A stretch of 64,000 nt of DNA from JBAXXL01 sp037127915. GTDB taxonomy: Bacteria; Bacteroidota; Ignavibacteria; Kapaibacteriales; UBA2268. Both the position numbers and the translations under genes were made by a program. The stretch is taken from assembly GCA_037127915.1 (NCBI GenBank), contig JBAXXL010000002.1:98253-162252 (forward strand), written 5' to 3'. Below are positions 57,909 through 64,000 of this stretch, piece after piece (position 1 is the stretch's first letter; the number at the start of each line of letters is the position of its first letter). The notes under the pieces were generated by a model. The model saw only the letters and a program-made list of their open reading frames with translations, was not told the DNA's origin and made no database searches.

Positions 57909-58737
57909 ATCTAAAAACTTTTTCGATATCTTCCATAAAGTTCAAGATACTTTCACCGCCGTCCACAGCGATAGTTTGTCCTGTTATCCAATAGAACTTC
58001 TCGTCTGCGAGCATAGCAACCGCTTTTGCTACGTCTTCGGGAACGGTGTTGCGTTGAAAAGGATTGTGCTCCCGAACATATTCGAGCATGTGTTGGAACC
58101 CCGGTATTTTTTGACCTGCAGGCGTATCAGTTAAACCGGCCATAATTGCGTTGCAGGTTATTTTGTAATGCGCTAATTCAACGGCGATTTGGCGAACATA
58201 AGCTTCAAGTGCTGCTTTAGCACCGGAGATAGCACCATAATTTCCCATAGCTCGGATTGAACCGATAGAAGTCATTGCAAAGATTCTACTGTTCGGAGCT
58301 AATAATTTTGAGAAAAACAGGTCTTGTGACCAATAAACCAAACTATTCGCCATAACATCCATCGTCATTTCCAAACCTTTGCGGTCTAGCATTTTCGTTG
58401 TGTCTTCAGAAAAGAAGCGTTTAATAGCACCAAATGCTATTGAATGAACAAAAACCCGCAATAAATTTCTGCCGGGTTTCGCTTCTAAATCTGCCTTTAT
58501 ATCGTTAATGATTTTCATTCTCACCTTGTCGTCAGCGGCGTTTGCATTAAAAAACATCGCTTCTACACCCAAATTCACTAATTCCTCTCTAAATTTCTCG
58601 GCTTCTTTCCGATTACTGCCTAAATCAAGATGTACTCCGTAGATATCATAACCTTGTTTAGCTAATTCGATTGCGGTCGCTTTTCCAAAACCGCTTGACA
58701 CTCCGAGAATTAGAGCTGATACTTTTCTGTTTTCCAT
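57907..58737 (-). CDS. FabL-like enoyl-ACP reductase, short-chain dehydrogenase family
   Basis: 276 residues. The N-terminal nucleotide loop is ALILGVSSGFGKATAIELA. The catalytic pattern is Tyr-x6-Lys (NYGAISGAKAALEAY), typical of FabI/FabL enoyl reductases rather than the Tyr-x3-Lys of ordinary dehydrogenases. TSIGSIRAMGNYGAISGAKA and ITGQTIAVDGGES resemble FabL (enoyl reductase III), which reduces trans-2-enoyl-ACP in fatty-acid elongation. It could instead be another dehydrogenase of that clade. Single leftward gene. Confidence 0.75.
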   Translation of the reverse strand: MENRKVSALILGVSSGFGKATAIELAKQGYDIYGVHLDLGSNRKEAEKFREELVNLGVEAMFFNANAADDKVRMKIINDIKADLEAKPGRNLLRVFVHSIAFGAIKRFFSEDTTKMLDRKGLEMTMDVMANSLVYWSQDLFFSKLLAPNSRIFAMTSIGSIRAMGNYGAISGAKAALEAYVRQIAVELAHYKITCNAIMAGLTDTPAGQKIPGFQHMLEYVREHNPFQRNTVPEDVAKAVAMLADEKFYWITGQTIAVDGGESILNFMEDIEKVFR

Positions 58738-58783
58738 ACCATATTGTAAAAATTGAACAATTTGATTTTACCACGATTGTTTA

Positions 58784-58813
58784 TTGATAATATTTTATTT
58801 TTACGTATATTTG
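58784..58813 (+). promoter_or_regulatory. Bacteroidota-type promoter
   Basis: TTG at 58784 and TATATTTG at 58806-58813 are separated by 19 bp, as in the TTTG-N19-21-TAnnTTTG consensus; the gene starts 23 bp downstream. Confidence 0.55.
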
Positions 58814-58835
58814 TTTTTTTTATTTGTTAGAAATT

Positions 58836-59480
58836 ATGAAAAAGCAATTGTTTATAATGTTTTTAGTTTTAATGGCCTCGTGCAGTTATAACCAGAACCC
58901 TTTGGTCGAAAATGTTGGGTATTTAGAAGGTTCAGTTGATACTTATACAGGGGCTTCCAAAATTAATCCCGTTGCAGGAGTTAAGGTTACAACTTCGCCT
59001 ATTTCTTATGAAGCTATTAGCGATGAAGATGGGCGGTTTTACCTCGATAACATTGAATCCGGGGAATATATAGTAAAATTGCAATTGAAAGATCATTATG
59101 ACGCTTATTATCCCGTAGTGGTCTTGGAAGGGAAAAAGAATGAAGTTGTGGGAACTATATTGCCTTATGATCCAAAGAATATTGCACCATTAGCTCCGCA
59201 CAATCCATATCCGCAAAACAACGGCAGTGTTTACGATACAGCGTTGGTTATTGCATGGTCTTGCTCCGACCCTGATTCGAATCCTATATATTACGATGTA
59301 TATTTTTCGGAGCAAAATCCACCACGCAAGTGCATTAAGTATGCTCAAAGAGAAAAAACGAATGTCAAAGTAACCGGTTTGAAAACGGGTACAACTTATT
59401 ACTGGCAGGTCAAAGTTCGCGATTATCCGGGGGCCGAAGTTTTTTCGGATGTTTGGAGCTTTAAAATAAAGACTTTTTAA
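58836..59480 (+). CDS. Lipoprotein with carboxypeptidase-regulatory-like and FnIII domains
   Basis: 214 residues from the ATG at 58836 (a TTG 12 bp upstream would extend before the signal). The lipobox is LMASC (Cys16). Residues ~30-105 form a carboxypeptidase-regulatory-like fold (PVAGVKVTTSPISYEAISDE, GRFYLDNIESGEYIVKL). The rest is a fibronectin-III-like domain with VKVTGLKTGTTYYWQVKVRD. It is a likely outer-membrane lipoprotein of unknown role, followed 21 bp later by a TPR gene. Confidence 0.75.
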   Translation: MKKQLFIMFLVLMASCSYNQNPLVENVGYLEGSVDTYTGASKINPVAGVKVTTSPISYEAISDEDGRFYLDNIESGEYIVKLQLKDHYDAYYPVVVLEGKKNEVVGTILPYDPKNIAPLAPHNPYPQNNGSVYDTALVIAWSCSDPDSNPIYYDVYFSEQNPPRKCIKYAQREKTNVKVTGLKTGTTYYWQVKVRDYPGAEVFSDVWSFKIKTF

Positions 59481-59501
59481 AAAGAAATATTTGGAATAAA
59501 A

Positions 59502-60233
59502 ATGAAAAACATATCAATAATGATTTCAATAATCTTACTCACTTTTTCGGCAATCAATCTTTCTGCCCAAACAGCAGACAGTTTTTTTGCAAAGGGAATG
59601 GAAAAAGCAGTAAAGGGAAACAACATTGGCGCTATAGCGAATTTTAATAAAGCCATTAAAGCCAATCCAAAATTTGAAGAAGCCTACAAGCAACGCGGAA
59701 TAGCAAAAGCTGAAATAAAAGATTATCCGGGTGCGATAGCCGATTACAACAAAGCTATTGAGCTGAATCCTAAACAGCCGGAAACATATAACAACCGAGG
59801 AATATCTCGAGAAATCACAGGCGATATTGCCGGAGCGATTACTGATTATACTAAGGCAATCGAACTTAAACCTGATTATGCGATGGCATATTATAATCGT
59901 GGTCTAACGAAAGTAACGATGAAAGATCATAAAGCCGCGCTTCTCGATTTTATTAAAGCCGCTGAGCTAAACCCAAAAAATGGTGATGCTTTCAATAATA
60001 TCGGGTATGCAAAGTATCAACTCATGGATTATAAGGGGGCAATTTTAGCTTGGGATAAAGCAATTGAACTGAAACCTAAGTTCGGCATGGCTTATGCTAA
60101 TCGCGGTAATGCTAGATACTCCTTAGGCGATGAAGCCGGAGGATGTGAGGATTGGAAGAAGGCAGTTGAATTAGGTTGCAATGAAGCGAAATCCGCAATT
60201 GATGAATTTTGCAAACCGAAAGAGAAGAAGTAA
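59502..60233 (+). CDS. Exported tetratricopeptide-repeat protein
   Basis: 243 residues with signal peptide (MKNISIMISIILLTFSAINL). Six tandem TPR units of 34 residues with the pattern AIADYNKAIELNPKQPETYN, then YNRGLTKVTMKDHKAALLDF. No C-terminal sorting domain. TPR arrays bind partner proteins; here probably in the periplasm. Co-transcribed with the lipoprotein upstream. Confidence 0.82.
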   Translation: MKNISIMISIILLTFSAINLSAQTADSFFAKGMEKAVKGNNIGAIANFNKAIKANPKFEEAYKQRGIAKAEIKDYPGAIADYNKAIELNPKQPETYNNRGISREITGDIAGAITDYTKAIELKPDYAMAYYNRGLTKVTMKDHKAALLDFIKAAELNPKNGDAFNNIGYAKYQLMDYKGAILAWDKAIELKPKFGMAYANRGNARYSLGDEAGGCEDWKKAVELGCNEAKSAIDEFCKPKEKK

Positions 60234-60237
60234 TATT

Positions 60238-60266
60238 ATCAACCCCATGCTTCAGCATGGGGTGAT
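60238..60266. repeat. Family A palindromic element, intergenic
   Basis: 29 bp; ATCAACCCCATGCTTCAGC then ATGGGGTGAT, one base shorter than the 30-bp consensus. It lies a few bases after the TPR gene stop. Confidence 0.8.
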
Positions 60267-60390
60267 CACAAGACTCTATTTCTTCTAGATATCTTCTAGC
60301 TTCAGCGCGTGTTTATAAAACCACACTTATTGTTACCCGGTAGGACCTTGAGAGTTGAAAATATATTATGAAATATTTTATGAGAAATAT

Positions 60391-61902
60391 ATGAAAACGA
60401 ATCTAAAGCTAATCTTATTACTTGCAGTGCTAATTTGTCAAGCTAATGCAAAAACTATATCAGTTAGTTCAAGCGGTACATACAAGAGCATTAGCTCAGC
60501 CGCGGCGGTTGCCATCGCGGGTGATACGATTTTTGTGGAGGGCGGAATATATTCCGGTGACGATTTTATTTCAAATCTGCATGGTATTGACTCGAATTGG
60601 ATTTGCATTATTTCAGATACCAATAATCCTGCGATTTTCAAAGGAGGAAATTTTGCTTTTATGATGTCCGACGTTTCGCATATTAAAATCAGTGGATTTG
60701 TAATGGACGGGCAAACCCAAAATGGTATCAATATCGACGACGGGGGGAGTTACGATACCCCAACTCAGCATATTGTTATTGAATATTGCAAATGGCTCAA
60801 AATGGATGCCACAGGTAATAATGATGAACTGAAAATGTCGGGGGTGGATTCGTTTACTGTACGAAAATGTACATTTCAAAACGGAGCCGCGGGTGGTAGT
60901 TTAGTTGATATGGTTGGTTGTCACAATGGTGTATTCGAAGATAATAGATTTGAGAATAGCGGTGCGAACTCGATTCAAGCAAAAGGAGGATCGCAAAACA
61001 TTCGTATTCAAAGAAATATCTTTCTAAATGGCGGACAAAGAGCAATAAATATTGGTGGTTCGACCGATAAGCAGTATTTTCGCCCTTTAAATGCGGATTT
61101 CGAAGCTCAGTATATTGGTGTTCATTCCAACATATTCATTGGTTCCATGGCACCAATTGCATTCGTTGGAGCTGTTCGATGTGAAGTTGTCAATAATACA
61201 TTTATTGAACCGGAGCGTTGGATGGTGCGCATTCTTCAAGAAAATACTGAAAGTGGAATGCAAATATCAGGGAAGAATAAATTTTCGAATAATATTTGCT
61301 ATTTTAGTAATAATGCAGATAATGAAAAATGTATAAATATTGGCGCCGGAACTGCTCCAAAAACATTTCTTTTTTCGAATAATCTGTGGTATAACAAAGA
61401 AAATTTGAATTGGGCAGGGCCAAATACTGCAGTTCAACATTTTAGTCAAATTTTAAATTCAAATCCAAAATTCAAAGATTTGCAGAATAATAACTATTCT
61501 TTAGTTGAAGATTCTCCGGCAATTGGTTCCGGACTCGAATTAGCTTTGCCCGAATTGGATTATTTTGGGCAAAAATTCAAATCCCCGCACTCTATCGGTG
61601 CTATTGAATTTTACGGACAAAACGGAATAGAAAGTGAGAAAGCAGTACAATCGATTGAAATTTATCCCAATCCGGCGGATGGATATATTATAATAAATCT
61701 GGGAGCAATCAACTCCACGCTTAAGCATGGGGTTGATAATGAACAATCGCAAATACATATATATAATGCACTTGGCGAAGAAGTGATGTCTGAATATATT
61801 CATCCAAAGAGTGCCAGTCATCGGATGAGTATAGAGTGTTTACCAAAAGGTTTGTATTTTGTGGAAGTTGGAAATCATACAGCAAATTTTGTGAAGATAT
61901 AA
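60391..61902 (+). CDS. T9SS-exported right-handed beta-helix protein
   Basis: 503 residues from the ATG at 60391, giving a standard signal peptide (KTNLKLILLLAVLICQANA); a TTG 36 bp upstream has no support. Residues ~25-400 form parallel beta-helix coils with repeated N/G turns (HIKISGFVMDGQTQNGINID, FEDNRFENSGANSI, VEVVNNTFIEPER-like), of the pectate-lyase/right-handed helix class. The T9SS CTD begins IYPNPADGYI; it carries a family A element at site 1 (INSTLKHGVD) and a family B element at site 2. No catalytic Asp pair of a polygalacturonase was confidently identified. Confidence 0.8.
   Translation: MKTNLKLILLLAVLICQANAKTISVSSSGTYKSISSAAAVAIAGDTIFVEGGIYSGDDFISNLHGIDSNWICIISDTNNPAIFKGGNFAFMMSDVSHIKISGFVMDGQTQNGINIDDGGSYDTPTQHIVIEYCKWLKMDATGNNDELKMSGVDSFTVRKCTFQNGAAGGSLVDMVGCHNGVFEDNRFENSGANSIQAKGGSQNIRIQRNIFLNGGQRAINIGGSTDKQYFRPLNADFEAQYIGVHSNIFIGSMAPIAFVGAVRCEVVNNTFIEPERWMVRILQENTESGMQISGKNKFSNNICYFSNNADNEKCINIGAGTAPKTFLFSNNLWYNKENLNWAGPNTAVQHFSQILNSNPKFKDLQNNNYSLVEDSPAIGSGLELALPELDYFGQKFKSPHSIGAIEFYGQNGIESEKAVQSIEIYPNPADGYIIINLGAINSTLKHGVDNEQSQIHIYNALGEEVMSEYIHPKSASHRMSIECLPKGLYFVEVGNHTANFVKI
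61708..61737 (+). repeat. Family A palindromic element inside CTD (site 1)
   Basis: 30 bp, in frame. ATCAACTCCACGCTT against AAGCATGGGGTTGAT; two arm mismatches show decay. Confidence 0.82.
61798..61830 (+). repeat. Family B palindromic element inside CTD (site 2)
   Basis: 33 bp, in frame; right arm AGTCATCGGATGAGT intact, left arm decayed (ATTCATCCAAAGAGT). Confidence 0.8.
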
Positions 61903-61912
61903 GAATAAAAAA

Positions 61913-61945
61913 AGCCTTCCGAAGGTTTCAAACCTTCTGAAGGTT
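61913..61945 (+). repeat. Family C palindromic element, intergenic
   Basis: Arms CCTTCCGAAGGTTT / AAACCTTCTGAAGG, 11 bp after the beta-helix gene stop; likely terminator-like. Confidence 0.72.
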
Positions 61946-62018
61946 CAATTAATCGAAATAATATTTCATTCCTCAAAACGTTAAAAAGCAATTAAAAAAA
62001 ATATAAATAAGGATAATG

Positions 62019-62729
62019 ATGCAGGAAAAAGTAATTTTTGAAGATTTAAATACAATAGATTATAAAGCTGGATGGGATTACCAGGAGGGTTTATTCCAAA
62101 AAGTAATAGAGATAAAGAAACAAAATGATTTGTTGCCGGACGATACTCCAAAAGACTGGCTGAACTATCTTCTATTTTGTGAGCACCCTCATGTATATAC
62201 TCTTGGTATGAATGGCAATCAGCAGAATTTATTGCTAAACTATATTCAACTTCAAGCCAAAAACGCAACATTTTATAAAACTAATCGCGGTGGAGACATC
62301 ACGTATCATGGACCTGGTCAAATAGTGGGATACCCAATTATTAATTTGAAGAATTTTGGATTGGGGATTAAATCATATATCGACAAGTTGGAAGAATCAA
62401 TAATTTTGACAATCGCAGAATATGGAATAAAAGGAGAAAATTTAAATGGTGCAACCGGTGTTTGGTTAGACACAGATTTACCCGGCAAAACCAGAAAAAT
62501 TTGTGCTATCGGTGTCCGCGCCAGTCACTATGTAACAATGCACGGTTTTGCGTTTAATGTGAACACAGATTTGAAGTATTTTGATTATATAAATCCGTGT
62601 GGGTTCACTGATAAAGGTGTTACCTCTCTATCGAAAGAATTGGGACGCGAAATGGAAATAGCAGAAGTTAAAGAAAAACTTAAGTCTAATATAAGCAATG
62701 TGTTCGGAATGGAGTTTGTGGATAGCTAA
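62019..62729 (+). CDS. lipB: Octanoyltransferase LipB
   Basis: 236 residues. The second of two adjacent ATG codons is preferred because the AAGG ribosome site is then 6 nt away. LipB moves octanoate from octanoyl-ACP to lipoyl domains. Signatures are TNRGGDITYHGPGQIVGYPI, ICAIGVRASHYVTMHGFAFN (catalytic Lys before it in KTRK), and the acyl-Cys at 194 in YINPCGF. Single gene with its own terminator. Confidence 0.94.
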   Translation: MQEKVIFEDLNTIDYKAGWDYQEGLFQKVIEIKKQNDLLPDDTPKDWLNYLLFCEHPHVYTLGMNGNQQNLLLNYIQLQAKNATFYKTNRGGDITYHGPGQIVGYPIINLKNFGLGIKSYIDKLEESIILTIAEYGIKGENLNGATGVWLDTDLPGKTRKICAIGVRASHYVTMHGFAFNVNTDLKYFDYINPCGFTDKGVTSLSKELGREMEIAEVKEKLKSNISNVFGMEFVDS

Positions 62730-63357
62730 AATCAGAAGTTTATATAATGATGGAATAATTTGCATCTGAACCTACGATATAAATCGTAGGTTTTTTGTTA
62801 TCAAAAAAAATAATGCAAAAAAGTGAAAAAAAAATGGAAAAAAACAAAAAAAAATTTTTTTATTAAAGGAAATAATATTATTTTCGAATTATATAACAGA
62901 GAGAAAACTATTGATATAGTTTATTAGTTTAAAAATTAGGCAAGGCTAAAAATATGTATTTGGAAACGAAAATTTGCATGGAAAAAAATAGGGAAAAAAT
63001 GAACGAAATTGTTCTTTAGGATTGCTAATTGACAAAACGTCAGACTACCAATCCGTAACCCTGAAAAAGTGATATAAAATCACAAGTGATTGTAAAATAA
63101 ATACGAAGAAATCACCTGCAAGTGAATTCGACAGATTTATCTAAATCTTTACTTCTATACTAAGTTAAAGTCGGATATCTTTGATTTATATTTTAATCAC
63201 AGCAAAAAAAAGTTATTATTAATGTATTTTAGGTGCGTTTTAGCTCATAAATGTTGAGTAAAACCCTATTTGTTCTTTGTTTGTGTGTCAAACCGCTTTG
63301 GCAAAGTGCGCAAAAGCGGTATAAATTTTAAAAAAATTAAATATAAGGTAATTAACA
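62730..63357. other. 628-bp gap: terminator, AT-rich stretch and lipoprotein leader
   Basis: It starts with the lipB terminator. The middle is A-rich with a minor 21-codon frame (62954) lacking support and short ATCACAAGTGAT-type palindromes. From ~63230 it becomes the promoter/leader of the lipoprotein gene, with a weak stem ACCGCTT / AAGCGGT around GGCAAAGTGCGCA. Confidence 0.6.
62769..62797 (+). terminator. Rho-independent terminator of lipB
   Basis: Ten-base perfect arms AACCTACGAT / ATCGTAGGTT with an ATAA loop and T6. Confidence 0.85.
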
Positions 63358-63395
63358 ATGAAAAATTTTAAAATGCTCATCTTGTTAGCGGCTGT
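63341..63395 (+). repeat. 55-bp leader/start repeat, copy 1
   Basis: Bases 63341-63395 are identical to 63946-64000, covering the ribosome site, the ATG and the first ~13 codons of two tandem genes. Confidence 0.92.
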
Positions 63396-63852
63396 TGTAG
63401 TTGCTATTTCTGCTTGTAATACAGAAAACCCAATCACTTCAAATAATGAAGGGAATGATCCAAACTCTCTTTTTCAAGTTACTTGGAATCCAAACGCAGT
63501 TGGCGATTGCGATTACTACAATAGAAGTGCAGAAAGAGGCGGTCCACATGGTTATTCATTAGTTCTTTCAGATAGATCAATATTTGGAACAATAATTATT
63601 TGTAGAGACGCTGGTCAAAAATATTGCCCTCGCGAAATTATTGGTGTATCACCTGCTAACGGAATACCTACAAGCGATATGCTTAACGCGTCGAATTATG
63701 CTTATGCACAAATAGTATCAGGCAATCTAACAGGCAATATAGTATTTGAATCAACCGGTCTTACAGTTAAATGGTCTTCAACTTCACCGGATACAACTTT
63801 TGCTACATCAAATGTAAAAGTTTGGGAAACTATGGGTACTGAACCTAATTAA
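63358..63852 (+). CDS. Small lipoprotein of a tandem gene family
   Basis: 164 residues. Lipobox VAISAC (Cys20) after KMLILLAAVVV. The mature part has no recognised domain: it contains FQVTWNPNAVGDCDYYN, two cysteines (GDCDYY and IIICRD then KYCPREI), and a beta-rich C-terminus (GLTVKWSSTSPDTTF). Ribosome site AAGG at 9-nt spacing. A second gene with the same start follows 110 bp downstream. Function unknown; an outer-membrane lipoprotein. Confidence 0.75.
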   Translation: MKNFKMLILLAAVVVAISACNTENPITSNNEGNDPNSLFQVTWNPNAVGDCDYYNRSAERGGPHGYSLVLSDRSIFGTIIICRDAGQKYCPREIIGVSPANGIPTSDMLNASNYAYAQIVSGNLTGNIVFESTGLTVKWSSTSPDTTFATSNVKVWETMGTEPN

Positions 63853-63945
63853 AAACAATTTTGTTTTCGTTCTTGAAATTCTTAGGATTTTATTTTTTTT
63901 TGCAAAGTGCTAAAAAAAATTCTAAATTGAAATAATAAAAATAAT

Positions 63946-64000
63946 ATATAAGGTAATTAACAATGAAAAATTTTAAAATGCTCATCTTGTTAGCGGCTGT
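63946..64000 (+). repeat. 55-bp leader/start repeat, copy 2
   Basis: Identical to 63341-63395 up to the window edge. Confidence 0.92.
63963..64000 (+). CDS. 3'-partial second member of the lipoprotein family
   Basis: The ATG at 63963 and the 12 following codons (KNFKMLILLAA) are identical to those of the preceding lipoprotein. The gene runs off the window. An array of more members may follow. Confidence 0.7.
   Translation, partial: MKNFKMLILLAA

Noticed and set aside
62954..63019. 21-codon small ORF upstream of the lipoprotein gene
   Set aside because: Weak ribosome site and no conserved pattern; too short to support.

Overview
The window comes from an AT-rich bacterium of the Bacteroidota/Chlorobiota (FCB) group. 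The evidence is the many secreted proteins ending in a type IX secretion system (T9SS) C-terminal sorting domain (CTD), a very large gingipain-fold (C25) protein of the PorU/PorU2 sortase type, Bacteroidota-style -7 boxes (TAnnTTTG) before several genes, and generic YkuD, S74, VCBS and choice-of-anchor architectures. An Ignavibacteria/Kapabacteria-like lineage is my best guess, but the species cannot be fixed from sequence alone. No rRNA, tRNA, CRISPR array, prophage or complete insertion sequence was recognised.

Layout. 1-5.6 kb: two T9SS cargo proteins sharing a GWN/KDVSGKFY module. 5.8-13.4 kb: lysine 6-aminotransferase, an unknown membrane protein, an S74-chaperone surface fibre with 51-bp repeats, an outer-membrane-like protein and an AraC/GyrI regulator. 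13.9-18.8 kb: two tandem paralogous T9SS beta-propeller proteins. 19-22.9 kb: a fibronectin protein, S41 protease and iron alcohol dehydrogenase. 23.2-27.6 kb: beta-helix lipoprotein, isochorismatase-like hydrolase, rex and murC. 27.6-29.1 kb: a gene-poor repeat graveyard with two 21-bp-period arrays, a cluster of 13-bp mini-palindromes and two T9SS CTD remnants. 29.5-38.9 kb: PorU2-like protein, an orphan nuoJ, a Rel (p)ppGpp enzyme and a methyltransferase. 39-45.7 kb: YkuD lipoprotein, TPR protein and a 1587-residue VWA/T9SS protein. 46-51.9 kb: a long leftward run trmD-rmlD-ispD-MazG-like-OmpR regulator-MalG permease-PAS protein. 52-59 kb: sppA, a YafQ-type toxin-antitoxin pair, enolase, an NfeD-like protein, a broken GxxExxY nuclease-like gene and a FabL-like reductase. 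59-64 kb: TPR protein, beta-helix T9SS protein, lipB and a tandem family of small lipoproteins cut by the window edge.

The most interesting signal is in the DNA rather than in one gene. The intergenic regions are packed with short palindromic repeats of several families (30-bp A, 33-bp B, 33-bp C, REP-like GTAG palindromes, variable-core repeats, CACAGAG repeats and others). Members of the same families sit in frame inside the CTDs of four T9SS proteins, always at the same two positions. Site 1 carries family A (three genes) or family C (one gene). Site 2 carries family B (three genes) or a REP-like palindrome (one gene). Outside genes, copies of the same families lie where transcription terminators are expected. 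This resembles the Rickettsia palindromic elements that insert into coding genes, but here a protein-export signal is the landing site.

Metabolic and housekeeping genes are ordinary single genes. The functional theme of the accessory part is protein display on the cell surface: T9SS cargo, a sortase-like protein, lipoproteins and an S74 fibre.
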